From the NCBI GenBank assembly GCA_964648985.1, contig CAZYMS010000005.1:1-64000 (forward strand): a DNA stretch of 64,000 bases. The letters are read 5' to 3'. The notes under the pieces are model-generated. The model worked only from the letters and a program-made list of their open reading frames with translations. It did not search any database and was not told where the DNA came from. This stretch comes from JAEUSE01 sp964648985 (GTDB taxonomy: Bacteria; Patescibacteriota; Doudnabacteria; UBA920). Made by a program: the position numbers and the translations under genes. Positions 37,475 to 45,808 of this stretch are shown here, in pieces (position 1 is the stretch's first letter; each line of letters begins with the position of its first letter).

Positions 37475-38023
37475 ATGTCAAGAATTGGAAAAAAACCTAT
37501 AGTTCTTCCAGCGGGTGTAACCGCTGAATTGAAGCAACATGAACTCTCTGTTAAGGGCCCTAAAGGGAGCTTGGCTTTAGCTGTGCACCCCGATGTACAT
37601 GTAGAGATTGGTTCTGGTGAGATCCTTGTATCAGTGCCAAAGCCAGAAGCAAAGTCTCAGCGTGCATTGTGGGGTCTCTTCCGCTCACTTGTGCAGAATA
37701 TTGTCGTGGGCGTAACAACAGGTTTTGAGAAGAAACTCGAAGTTAATGGTGTTGGTTTTAAAGTCGCTGTTTCGGGTAAGAATTTAAATATGCAGCTTGG
37801 ATTTTCCCACCCAGTAGATGTTGCCATACCAGATGATCTAGAGGTTACAGTAGAAAAAAATGTTATTATAGTCAAAGGTTCTGACAAGCAACGGGTTGGC
37901 CAGTTTGCAGCAAACGTACGAGAGCTTAAAAAACCAGAACCATATAAGGGTAAGGGTATTAAGTATGAAGGCGAAGTGATCTTGCGCAAAGCGGGCAAGG
38001 TCGTAAAGGCAGTAGGTAAGTAA
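37475..38023 (+). CDS. rplF: 50S ribosomal protein L6
   Basis: 182 aa, two-domain protein. MSRIGKKPIVLPAGVTAEL, GLFRSLVQNIVVGVTTGFEK, LGFSHPVDVAIPDDLEVTVE, and the C-terminal RELKKPEPYKGKGIKYEGEV. Located at the factor-binding site. Confidence 0.97.
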   Translation: MSRIGKKPIVLPAGVTAELKQHELSVKGPKGSLALAVHPDVHVEIGSGEILVSVPKPEAKSQRALWGLFRSLVQNIVVGVTTGFEKKLEVNGVGFKVAVSGKNLNMQLGFSHPVDVAIPDDLEVTVEKNVIIVKGSDKQRVGQFAANVRELKKPEPYKGKGIKYEGEVILRKAGKVVKAVGK

Positions 38024-38028
38024 CGAGA

Positions 38029-38125
38029 GAGTAATGAGTAATGAGAAATGAGTAGTGAGACGTGAGCAGAATACTGTTCCTATCTCCTTGCTCACTTCTC
38101 AAGGCTCATTTCTCACTTCTAATTT
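38029..38125 (+). repeat. paired-word element, GTGAG/CTCAC family, before rplR
   Basis: GAGAAATGAGTAGTGAGACG on the left, CTTGCTCACTTCTCAAGGCT on the right. Near-copy of those before rplV and rplN. Confidence 0.9.
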
Positions 38126-38126
38126 T

Positions 38127-38486
38127 ATGGCAGACACACGTATTGCATCTATACAACAAAGACGATCTCGCAGGCGCGCTCGCGTACGCAGCAGGATTTC
38201 TGGGACTTCTAGTCGCCCACGCCTCGCTGTCTTTCGAAGCGGAAAGCATATCTATGCTCAAATTATAGATGATGTTGCCGGGAAGACACTTGCAGCTGCA
38301 TCGAGTAGTACCGCTAAGGTGACTGGTGATAAAACTTCTGCATCTGCCGTTGTTGGTAAGATTGTTGCAGAGGCTGCTCAAAAGCTTGGACTTACATCTG
38401 TAGTGTTTGATCGCGGTGGCTATAAATATCATGGTAGAGTGAAGGCCCTAGCAGAGGCGGCACGTGAGGGCGGATTACAATTCTAG
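38127..38486 (+). CDS. rplR: 50S ribosomal protein L18
   Basis: 119 aa from ATG 38127 (the in-frame start at 38055 is inside the hairpin). RRSRRRARVRSRISGTSSRP, LAVFRSGKHIYAQIIDDVAG, VFDRGGYKYHGRVKALAEAA. Binds 5S rRNA. Confidence 0.97.
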   Translation: MADTRIASIQQRRSRRRARVRSRISGTSSRPRLAVFRSGKHIYAQIIDDVAGKTLAAASSSTAKVTGDKTSASAVVGKIVAEAAQKLGLTSVVFDRGGYKYHGRVKALAEAAREGGLQF

Positions 38487-38556
38487 AATTAAGAATATAG
38501 AATTACGAATTAAGTAGTTAACACGGAATTCATAATTCATACTTCATAACTCAATT
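38487..38556 (+). repeat. paired-word element, GAATTA/TAATTC family, before rpsE
   Basis: GAATTAAGAATATAGAATTA on the left faces GGAATTCATAATTCATACTT on the right. Confidence 0.85.
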
Positions 38557-38560
38557 TATT

Positions 38561-39061
38561 ATGGAACGACGAGGAAGAAAACCAGGCCCAGGAGACAATC
38601 GCACCCAATCTGAGTTCGACCAAAAAGTGGTTGAAGTCAGTCGTGTTACTCGTGTAGTAGCGGGTGGAAAACGTATGCGTTTTCGCGCATTGGTAGTTAT
38701 AGGTGACCGTAAGGGTCGTGTTGGTTTTGGCCTTCGCAAGGGTCGCGATGTAGCTGAGAGTGTAAATAAGGCTGTGAATCAGGCAAAAAAGAATATAGTC
38801 ACTCTTTCTCTTGTAAAGGGTACCATTCCTCATGAAATAAACGTTAAATATAAATCTAGTAAACTGATCTTACGTCCGGCAAAGCCGGGTACAGGTGTTA
38901 TCGCCGGTGGTGCTGTGCGTCAGGTTGCAGAAATGGCTGGTATCAAGAATATGATGAGCAAAATGCTTGGTAGCTCTAATAAAGTAAACAACATCAAGGC
39001 AGTTTTCGCAGCATTCAAAGTTTTGAAGAGCAAAGAGCAGTTACTTGCGTTGCGCAAGTAA
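38561..39061 (+). CDS. rpsE: 30S ribosomal protein S5
   Basis: 166 aa. VVEVSRVTRVVAGGKRMRFR, ALVVIGDRKGRVGFGLRKGR, VTLSLVKGTIPHEINVKYKS and VIAGGAVRQVAEMAGIKNMM. In most bacteria rpmD (L30) comes next; here the next gene is rplO, consistent with the L30 loss known for Patescibacteria. Confidence 0.97.
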   Translation: MERRGRKPGPGDNRTQSEFDQKVVEVSRVTRVVAGGKRMRFRALVVIGDRKGRVGFGLRKGRDVAESVNKAVNQAKKNIVTLSLVKGTIPHEINVKYKSSKLILRPAKPGTGVIAGGAVRQVAEMAGIKNMMSKMLGSSNKVNNIKAVFAAFKVLKSKEQLLALRK

Positions 39062-39168
39062 CATTGCCCAAGATTGACCAGAATTGCCCAAGATTGACCA
39101 AAAATTTAAAGGCATTATTCTGAAATCAAGTATGCACAATTTTATTTAATTTTTGGACAATTAACTTT
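39062..39168 (+). repeat. paired-word element, TTGACCA/TGGACAA family, before rplO
   Basis: Two copies of a 20-base unit (ATTGCCCAAGATTGACCA) on the left face TTTTTGGACAATTAAC on the right. This 108-base gap is where rpmD would normally lie; it has no open frame for L30. Confidence 0.75.
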
Positions 39169-39169
39169 T

Positions 39170-39610
39170 ATGTTACAACTCCACACAATTCGTAAGCATC
39201 CAAAATCTACTCGCCGGAAGAAAGTGGTTGGTCGTGGTCTTGGAAGCGGGAAGGGTACTTACTCCACTCGTGGTGGTAAGGGGCAAACTGCCCGTACTGG
39301 CCATTCTAAAATGCCTGTCGCATTTGAAGGTGGTCGCCAACCATTAGTTCGTCAGTTACCAAAAAATCGAGGTTTTAGGAGTCCCCGGGAAGAGGCAACC
39401 GCAGTTCGTCTAGATAAGCTCGTAAAAGCATTTCCTGATGGTGGTACTATTACCGTTGCTGTCCTCCGTGCTAAGAAACTTGTCGCAGCGTCTGTAGCCA
39501 AAGTAAAAATTGTTGGCATAGCGAAGGTTTCCGCAAAATTTGATATAAAAGTTGGGGCATCCGCATCGGTTGCAGAGGTAATCAAGGCGGCCGGTGGCAG
39601 CGTAAAGTAG
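39170..39610 (+). CDS. rplO: 50S ribosomal protein L15
   Basis: 146 aa. RRKKVVGRGLGSGKGTYSTR, GGKGQTARTGHSKMPVAFEG, GRQPLVRQLPKNRGF and a C-terminal SVAEVIKAAGGSVK. Late assembly protein of the 50S. Confidence 0.97.
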   Translation: MLQLHTIRKHPKSTRRKKVVGRGLGSGKGTYSTRGGKGQTARTGHSKMPVAFEGGRQPLVRQLPKNRGFRSPREEATAVRLDKLVKAFPDGGTITVAVLRAKKLVAASVAKVKIVGIAKVSAKFDIKVGASASVAEVIKAAGGSVK

Positions 39611-39690
39611 TTCGTCAAGTTCATAAAGTAGAAAGTTTATAAAGCAATACTTTAAGAACTTTACAAACTTTAAAAACTTTATAAACTTAC
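39611..39690 (+). repeat. paired-word element, AAGTTCATAAAG/CTTTATAAACTT family, before secY
   Basis: GTCAAGTTCATAAAGTAGAA on the left faces CTTTAAAAACTTTATAAACT on the right. Same word family as before rplW. Confidence 0.87.
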
Positions 39691-39693
39691 AAT

Positions 39694-40974
39694 ATGAATA
39701 AAATTTCTCTCATTTGGAAAACAAAAGATTTGCGGGTACGGATCCTCTGGATTATCGGCCTGCTTCTGGTTACGCGTATTTTCGCTCACATCCCCATTCC
39801 TGGCGTAGATGCCTCCGCGCTTAAGAGTGCTCTTGATCAGAACCAGTTTTTAGGTTTACTTGATCTATTTTCCGGGGGTGGCCTAACCAACTTTTCTTTG
39901 GCCATGCTTGGCGTAGGTCCCTATATCACCGCTTCCATTATTATTCAGCTTTTAGCTGTTATTATTCCATCTCTCGGTGAAATGCAAAAAGAGGGCGGGG
40001 AGCAGGGCAGGCTTAAGATGAATATGTATATGCGCTACCTGACTATCCCGCTTGCGCTTCTACAAGGTTTTGGCACGATCCGTTTGCTTCAAAGTCAGGC
40101 CGGGGGTCAGTTGCTCCCTAGCTTTACCTCGTACCAATGGTTCCTTACACTTCTTGCTGTGACTGCTGGAACTATGATCATTATGTGGATAGGTGAAATT
40201 ATTACAGAATACGGTATTGGTAATGGAGTAAGCTTGGTAATATTTGCAGGTATCGTTGCTCAGTTGCCATTCAGTCTCAAATCGGTTGTAAGCTTTTACG
40301 ATCCCTCTCGCTTGCCTGTATTTATAGGCTATATAGCTATTGGCCTGCTCGTTGTTGCGGGGATTATTCTTATTACCGAAGCTCAGCGCAATATACCTAT
40401 TTCCTACGCCCGAAGAGTTCGCGGTGATAAGCAATACGGTGGTGTAAATACTCACTTGCCCCTGCGATTAAACCAGGCTGGTGTTATCCCAATTATCTTT
40501 GCTATTTCTATGCTGCTCTTCCCAGCTTTAATTGCTCAGTTTTTTGTGAATGCGAAATCTGCAGTTATTGCCAATTTTGCTGGAAAGGTAATAAGCTTGT
40601 TCAACTCCCAAAATATTTATTATGGCATTTCCTATTTTGTCTTGGTCGTGGTATTCACCTATTTCTACACCGCAGTAGTATTTAATCCAGATGAAGTAGC
40701 TGAAAACGTACAAAAGAATGGCGGTTTTGTCCCCGGCCTTCGTCCAGGCAAGCAAACAGCTGACTATTTGTATAAAGTACTGAACCGTATTACTTTGCCA
40801 GGGGCTGTTTTCTTGGGTCTTATAGCTATTTTGCCGTTCCTGCTACAAAAATTTACCGGTACACAGGCCCTTACTCTTGGCGGTACTAGTATCCTCATTG
40901 TGGTTGCGGTAGTTATTGAAACCATAAAGCAAATTGAAGCCCAGCTCAGCGTTCATGACTACGACGAGCTCTAA
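39694..40974 (+). CDS. secY: protein translocase subunit SecY
   Basis: 426 aa, ten predicted membrane helices. IFAHIPIPGVDASALKSAL, LGVGPYITASIIIQLLAVII (plug and pore region), GIGNGVSLVIFAGIVAQLP, NPDEVAENVQKNGGFVPGLR, PGKQTADYL. Channel for protein export across the membrane. Last gene of the spc-type cluster; adk, map and infA do not follow. Confidence 0.98.
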   Translation: MNKISLIWKTKDLRVRILWIIGLLLVTRIFAHIPIPGVDASALKSALDQNQFLGLLDLFSGGGLTNFSLAMLGVGPYITASIIIQLLAVIIPSLGEMQKEGGEQGRLKMNMYMRYLTIPLALLQGFGTIRLLQSQAGGQLLPSFTSYQWFLTLLAVTAGTMIIMWIGEIITEYGIGNGVSLVIFAGIVAQLPFSLKSVVSFYDPSRLPVFIGYIAIGLLVVAGIILITEAQRNIPISYARRVRGDKQYGGVNTHLPLRLNQAGVIPIIFAISMLLFPALIAQFFVNAKSAVIANFAGKVISLFNSQNIYYGISYFVLVVVFTYFYTAVVFNPDEVAENVQKNGGFVPGLRPGKQTADYLYKVLNRITLPGAVFLGLIAILPFLLQKFTGTQALTLGGTSILIVVAVVIETIKQIEAQLSVHDYDEL

Positions 40975-41004
40975 AAACGAGTTCGGAAAGATGGCTCCAT
41001 TACG

Positions 41005-41034
41005 AAACACGAGAAGCTTTTCTCGTGTTTTTTA
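41005..41034 (+). terminator. terminator of the ribosomal operon
   Basis: AAACACGAGAA (41005-41015) pairs with TTCTCGTGTTT (41020-41030), followed by TTT. Confidence 0.93.
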
Positions 41035-41051
41035 TGTTTAATTTAGCTTAT

Positions 41052-41060
41052 TGTGTTATA
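41052..41060 (+). promoter_or_regulatory. extended -10 promoter element
   Basis: TGTTATAAT (TATAAT at 41055-41060), with no clear -35 box, about 50 bases before the next gene. Confidence 0.6.
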
Positions 41061-41110
41061 ATTTATTAATATTAAGCATCAACTTATTGAATGCAGTGTA
41101 AGTAATATAT

Positions 41111-41545
41111 ATGTCTGTAGCACCCGAAGCTCCCAAAATAAATTCTCTGGAAACCAAAAATGATAGTGTCTCTGAGAGCGTTGAGCATGCTGACAAGAAG
41201 GAAAATCTTGTCACTGAAACTAAGGATCTTAGTCAGGAGGCTCGGGCTAACGCTGAGCGACTGGGCGATGTCATACAGAAGGCTGCGGCTCTGGGCGTTG
41301 TTACTGCGCCACAGACAGATCCTGCTCAACAATCCGATGTGGCAGTCGCTTCGGCTCAGGTTAATAAATTATACGCAGAAATTACAGGCGTAACGATTGA
41401 AGAGGCCGAAAAGCTGAGTACGGCAAAAAAGCTAGAGTTGTTGGTATCCGATCCGAAGTCAGCTGCGAGACCTAAGGTATTAAACGAAGAGGTTGATTTG
41501 CTCGTTCAGCAGTCCCACGAACATGGAAGTAATGTTTTGAGTTAA
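41111..41545 (+). CDS. hypothetical helical protein
   Basis: 144 aa, acidic, soluble, Ala/Glu/Lys-rich with a charged disordered N-terminal third (KNDSVSESVEHADKKENLVT). No membrane segment and no recognised domain. It lies 38 bases before the TraG-like ATPase and may be cotranscribed with it. Confidence 0.6.
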   Translation: MSVAPEAPKINSLETKNDSVSESVEHADKKENLVTETKDLSQEARANAERLGDVIQKAAALGVVTAPQTDPAQQSDVAVASAQVNKLYAEITGVTIEEAEKLSTAKKLELLVSDPKSAARPKVLNEEVDLLVQQSHEHGSNVLS

Positions 41546-41583
41546 TTCGTTCCTATAACGGATGTAGAAAAAACAAAAAATCA

Positions 41584-44118
41584 ATGGATGTATTTACTAT
41601 AACGCTCCTCATACTCGCACTCCTCGTAGTAGGGTTTTTTGTTGTGCTCGTATATTATGCGAGGCATCATATATATAACACGCGCATTATCACACCGCGT
41701 ACACTTGAGTGGGTATTTTTGGAGGTGCAAATGCCGAAAGAGAGTAAGAATGAGGATCAACAACGTGGGCAGGCCAGCGAAGATCGTAAAAATATTATTT
41801 CTATTGGGGAACAGCTGTTCACCGCTATCTCCGCGGTAGGTCATGGGGGCGGCTTTTTAGGTAGTAGAGACTATATTAGTTTTGAAATTGCCTGTATAAA
41901 TAAAAAAATAAGTTTCTACATAAATTGTCCCAAAAGTCTACATGACCTTATAGAAAAACAAATTCATGCGCAATACCCTCATGCGTTTATAGATGAGGTT
42001 GAAATGTATAATCCTTTCCCCGAAGGCGCCGAAGTCGAGGCGGCAGAGCTCGAGCTAACAAAGCCCTATATGTATCCATTTCGTACCTATAAGGCTATGG
42101 AGACGGATCCGCTCAACGCAATTACCAATGCAATGAGTAAACTGCAAGAGAACGAGGGTGCGGCGATTCAATATGTCATTCTGCCTGCAGGTAGCGCATG
42201 GCAGAAGAGTCCGCGGCGTACCGCACTCGAAATACAGCAGGGTAAGAACCCTGATTCAGTGGGGCAGGGGGTGTTAGGTAAGCTTATGCATGAGGTCTCA
42301 AAAGGCCTTACCAATGCTGTCACTGGCGGAAATAAGGAGGGGTCAAATAAAAAAGACCTGAGCGGACTAGAAAGCCCCATTAGTCTTACGCCAATGCAGC
42401 AGGAAATAGTAAAGCGTTTGGAGGAAAAGGCAAGTCGTCCGGGCTTTAAAACCAATCTTCGTATTGTTACTGCATCTACCACTCCGGGAAACGCGCGATT
42501 GCACTTGTCGGGCATTACTTCTTCATTCCTACAGTTTAATATGCCCCCCTTTAACGCGCTTAAGGCTCGGGCTCGTAGTAAAAATGAAATAGTAAAAGAT
42601 TTCATTTTTCGAATATATCGAAGCAACTTTTTTAAGGATCAGATTCTAAATACTGAAGAGCTCACCAGCCTCTGGCACTTGCCTGGTAGTTTTCTTGAGA
42701 CACCGAACATAAAATGGCTTGTTTCAAAGAAGGCGCCTCCGCCAATTAATTTGCCGGTCGAAGGCGTTTTGTTGGGGCGCAATGAATATAGAAATTTTGA
42801 TACTAAAATCCGCATGGCCCGTGACGACAGACGCAGGCATACCTATATAATTGGTCGTACTGGTGTAGGTAAGACCGAAATTATGAAAAATATGGCTGTT
42901 CAGGATATTCAGGCAGGAGAGGGCTTGTGTATTATCGATCCGCACGGAGATTTCATAGAAGACATCCTGCCACATGTGCCAAAAGAACGCGCAGAAGATG
43001 TGGTCCTATTTGAGCCGGCTGACATAGATCGCCCGCTCGGTTTGAATATGCTTGAAGCCCCAGATGAAGCCCAAAAAGATTTTGCTGTTCAGGAAATGAT
43101 CTCTATTTTCTATAAGTTGGTAACAGACCCGGCTATGCTTGGTCCCATGTTCGAGCATAATATGCGCAATGCCATGCTGACGCTTATGGCCGATGAAGAA
43201 AATCCTGGTACGCTTGTAGATATACCCCGTATTTTTACTGATGTAGAATTTCAGAAATATAAAGTATCAAAGCTTAAGGATCCGTTGGTGCGAGCATTTT
43301 GGGAAAAGGAAATGGCAAAAACGAGCGACTTTCATAAGAGTGAAATGCTCGGGTATTTGGTGTCAAAAGTTGGCAGATTTGTTGAAAATGGAATGATTCG
43401 CAATATTGTGGGCCAGCCGCACAGCTCCTTTAACTTTAGGCAAATAATGGATGAGGGTAAGATATTGCTCGTGAATTTGTCTAAAGGAAGAGTGGGTGAG
43501 ATGAACGCAAAATTGCTCGGGCTAATTATAGTGTCTAAGCTTCAAATGGCAGCATTATCTCGTGCGGATATTCGGGAAAGTGAGCGTAAAGACTTCTATT
43601 TGTATGTTGATGAGTTCCAAAACTTCATTACGGATGCATTTGAATCCATTCTCTCAGAGGCGAGAAAATATAGATTGAACTTAATTATTGCTCACCAGTA
43701 TTTAGCCCAGCTCGAGCAAGGGGCGGGCGCCCAAGGGGCGGGTAGCAAATCGCTTCGCGATGCTGTGTTCGGTAATGCTGGTACTATGGTAACGTTCCGT
43801 ATAGGTGTAGAAGACGCAGAAGCTATGGCAAAAGAAATGGCTCCTACCTTTAATGAATTCGACCTAGTAAATGTTGAAAGATATAACGGCTTCATAAAGC
43901 TTATGATTAATGGTACGGCAAGTAAGCCATTTAACATGGCCACCTATGCGTTGCCAAAACCAACCGACCGTCAAAAGGAAATAGCTGAGGCAATACGACA
44001 ACTGAGTCGTCTTAAATATGGCCGTCCTCGTGCTGAAGTTGAGGCTGAAGTTATGGAGGCAAGTATGGTGGCAGATATGATGAGTGCTGGTCCCGCTGCG
44101 GTTGAAAGATCTTTGTAG
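41584..44118 (+). CDS. type IV secretion-type coupling ATPase (TraG/VirD4/HerA-like)
   Basis: 844 aa. One membrane helix at residues 4-27, then a 390-residue domain of the kind seen in Patescibacteria homologues, then a RecA-like motor: Walker A IGRTGVGKTE near 425, DPHGDFIEDIL, Walker B LYVDEFQNF near 673, and RIGVEDAEAMAKEM toward the C-terminus. Such ATPases couple DNA or protein substrates to a type IV secretion channel. No relaxase or VirB channel genes are in this window. The ATPase role is firm; the secretion role is inferred. Confidence 0.85.
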   Translation: MDVFTITLLILALLVVGFFVVLVYYARHHIYNTRIITPRTLEWVFLEVQMPKESKNEDQQRGQASEDRKNIISIGEQLFTAISAVGHGGGFLGSRDYISFEIACINKKISFYINCPKSLHDLIEKQIHAQYPHAFIDEVEMYNPFPEGAEVEAAELELTKPYMYPFRTYKAMETDPLNAITNAMSKLQENEGAAIQYVILPAGSAWQKSPRRTALEIQQGKNPDSVGQGVLGKLMHEVSKGLTNAVTGGNKEGSNKKDLSGLESPISLTPMQQEIVKRLEEKASRPGFKTNLRIVTASTTPGNARLHLSGITSSFLQFNMPPFNALKARARSKNEIVKDFIFRIYRSNFFKDQILNTEELTSLWHLPGSFLETPNIKWLVSKKAPPPINLPVEGVLLGRNEYRNFDTKIRMARDDRRRHTYIIGRTGVGKTEIMKNMAVQDIQAGEGLCIIDPHGDFIEDILPHVPKERAEDVVLFEPADIDRPLGLNMLEAPDEAQKDFAVQEMISIFYKLVTDPAMLGPMFEHNMRNAMLTLMADEENPGTLVDIPRIFTDVEFQKYKVSKLKDPLVRAFWEKEMAKTSDFHKSEMLGYLVSKVGRFVENGMIRNIVGQPHSSFNFRQIMDEGKILLVNLSKGRVGEMNAKLLGLIIVSKLQMAALSRADIRESERKDFYLYVDEFQNFITDAFESILSEARKYRLNLIIAHQYLAQLEQGAGAQGAGSKSLRDAVFGNAGTMVTFRIGVEDAEAMAKEMAPTFNEFDLVNVERYNGFIKLMINGTASKPFNMATYALPKPTDRQKEIAEAIRQLSRLKYGRPRAEVEAEVMEASMVADMMSAGPAAVERSL

Positions 44119-44151
44119 GTATATAGGTGAGTCTATAGATGCTTATATCCC

Positions 44152-44179
44152 TTGCCTTTGTCCATGAGTATGATATACT
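44152..44179 (+). promoter_or_regulatory. promoter of the 216-aa gene
   Basis: TTGCCT (44152-44157), 16-base spacer, TATACT (44174-44179), 42 bases before the start codon. Confidence 0.65.
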
Positions 44180-44221
44180 AATTTTAAGTTTCAGAAGTTT
44201 TAGAAACATAAACAAAAAGAT

Positions 44222-44872
44222 ATGGATAAGTTAGAAAATTTGGCTCTTTTGAGCCAAATGATTGAATCAGCAGAAAAGAACCTTCAGTCGGCAAAACAGC
44301 TGCTCAGGGAAGTTATGGGTGGTGCAGGTGTTTCTCTGCGTGCGCCGTCAGCAGAAAGCCTTGCTACAAAAGCTGCAATGCTTTCGGTTACAGGTGGGGG
44401 TAAGGTTATTGAAGGTGTGTTTGATGGGCAAAATATGATTGGTCCGGACGGTAAGCAGTATCCAGTGCCCGCAAACTATGCTTCAAAAAGCAAGCTTGTG
44501 GAGGGTGACGTTTTAAAGCTTACCATTGCCGATGACGGCTCGTTTATCTACAAGCAAATCGGTCCTATTGAGAGAAAAAAGGTTTTAGGTATCTTAGTCC
44601 AGGATGAGCGCTCGGACTTCAGAGTGCTTGCAGATGGCAAGCCCTACCGTGTATTACTTGCGTCGCTCACTTATTTTAAAGCCGAACCGGGCGATGAGGT
44701 TACCATAATCCTTCCTGAAGGAAAAGAAGCGACCTGGGCGGCAGTGGAGAACGTAATTAAAAAAGGTGAGCATGCTCCAGTAGGTGCCGATATGGAGCTG
44801 ATCAACGAAGGGGACGACGCAGCCTCTCATAGCGAATCTGCAACATTATTGCCTGAAGAAGAAGAGCTCTAA
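44222..44872 (+). CDS. conserved hypothetical protein (Patescibacteria-type)
   Basis: 216 aa, soluble. Residues 1-35 form an amphipathic helix (NLALLSQMIESAEKNLQSAK). The central part has the motif VIEGVFDGQNMIGPDGKQYP and VPANYASKSKLVEGDVLKLT, which I recall as widespread in CPR genomes without assigned function. A second beta domain (EPGDEVTIILPEGKEATWAA) follows, with an acidic tail. The beta-rich, KOW-like pattern suggests nucleic-acid or ribosome contact, but this is only inference. Confidence 0.65.
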   Translation: MDKLENLALLSQMIESAEKNLQSAKQLLREVMGGAGVSLRAPSAESLATKAAMLSVTGGGKVIEGVFDGQNMIGPDGKQYPVPANYASKSKLVEGDVLKLTIADDGSFIYKQIGPIERKKVLGILVQDERSDFRVLADGKPYRVLLASLTYFKAEPGDEVTIILPEGKEATWAAVENVIKKGEHAPVGADMELINEGDDAASHSESATLLPEEEEL

Positions 44873-44942
44873 AAATTTAGAATTTAGAATGCAGAATGTA
44901 GAATTATGAAATCGACATAATGCATTCTGCATTTATTTTTTC
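44873..44942 (+). repeat. paired-word element, GAATGCAGAATG/CATTCTGCATT family, before the GtrA gene
   Basis: TTTAGAATGCAGAATGTAGA on the left faces ATAATGCATTCTGCATTTAT on the right. Same family as before rpsC and rpsH. Confidence 0.88.
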
Positions 44943-44945
44943 GAT

Positions 44946-45623
44946 ATGTTCCCACAACTTACAGCGCTGCTGGGCCGGAAGCCAATTATTTTACAACTAC
45001 TAAGATTTGCATGCATTGGTGCGCTGAATACAGCGGTAGATTTTATAATATTAAACTTATTAACTCATTACTTCGGGGTAGATACAGGGGTGCGGCTTGC
45101 GTATCTGAATGTGGTTGGTGTTACGTTTGCCATAGTGCAGAGTTACTACTGGAATAAATACTGGGCGTTTGCTCTGGATGCAACTGTTTCCGTTCTTCGC
45201 CAGTTTGTAGGCCTGGTACTGGTAGGGGGGTTGGGTTTTTGCGCATTTATTGCAGCAGTATTGCCATCTCTTTCGGAAGTATTTGAACGGTATGGGTTGC
45301 AGCCTGTATCTGGCGCCACACTCTATTACGGGATGGTATTGCTCGTCTATATTTTGTTCCAGATAATTATTGCTGTTAATATTGGCTTTCATAAGAAAGA
45401 GGAGATAAATAATGGTCGAGCTGAATTCGGAAAGTTCGTTTTAGTGAGTGTGATGGGGGTAGCTATAAATAGTTTGGTACTTACGGTACTTGCCACAGTC
45501 ATTGTACATTTTTTCCCTGCCATTGCCCCGGCGTTGGCCAAAAACATCGCAAAGCTCGTGGCCGTATTTGCTACGCTTTCTTGGAATTTTGTGGGATATA
45601 AATTTTTCGTCTTCAAACGGTAG
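44946..45623 (+). CDS. GtrA-family membrane protein, internally duplicated
   Basis: 225 aa, about eight membrane segments; a usual GtrA domain has 110-140 aa and four. The first half (RFACIGALNTAVDFIILNLL to SYYWNKYWAF) and the second (KFVLVSVMGVAINSLVLTVL to LSWNFVGYKFFVF) both show the GtrA start (xGxxNxxxD/N) and end (xWNxxxKxFxF). The family flips lipid-linked sugars or assists cell-surface polysaccharide synthesis. No glycosyltransferase partner is adjacent. Confidence 0.85.
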   Translation: MFPQLTALLGRKPIILQLLRFACIGALNTAVDFIILNLLTHYFGVDTGVRLAYLNVVGVTFAIVQSYYWNKYWAFALDATVSVLRQFVGLVLVGGLGFCAFIAAVLPSLSEVFERYGLQPVSGATLYYGMVLLVYILFQIIIAVNIGFHKKEEINNGRAEFGKFVLVSVMGVAINSLVLTVLATVIVHFFPAIAPALAKNIAKLVAVFATLSWNFVGYKFFVFKR

Positions 45624-45662
45624 ATTGGATTGATAATAAACAGTAAAAAATTACAAATCATG

Positions 45663-45696
45663 ATTAAAATACCCTGCTTTTGCAAGGTATTTTAAT
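45663..45696 (+). terminator. terminator after the GtrA gene
   Basis: TTAAAATACC (45664-45673) pairs with GGTATTTTAA (45686-45695). Confidence 0.85.
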
Positions 45697-45712
45697 AAAC
45701 AAAAGGTTATAG

Positions 45713-45760
45713 AGGTGCCCATGGTATAATGTAATTCCATACATGGAATGAGTGCGTAGT
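45713..45760 (+). promoter_or_regulatory. dnaX promoter with palindrome at the start site
   Basis: Extended -10 TGGTATAAT (TATAAT at 45725-45730) is preceded by GGTGCCCAT, a half-site of the palindrome at 13283-13303. ATTCCATACATGGAAT (45734-45749) covers the expected transcription start and could be an operator. Confidence 0.55.
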
Positions 45761-45808
45761 TACACTTTTGCACGCACGGTTCATAATCCTTAATCTCGCT
45801 TTGCGCCT

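Noticed and set aside
41584..44118. Integrative conjugative element around the TraG-like ATPase
   Set aside because: No relaxase, integrase, att repeats or VirB genes are in the neighbourhood; such ATPases are common chromosomal genes in Patescibacteria.
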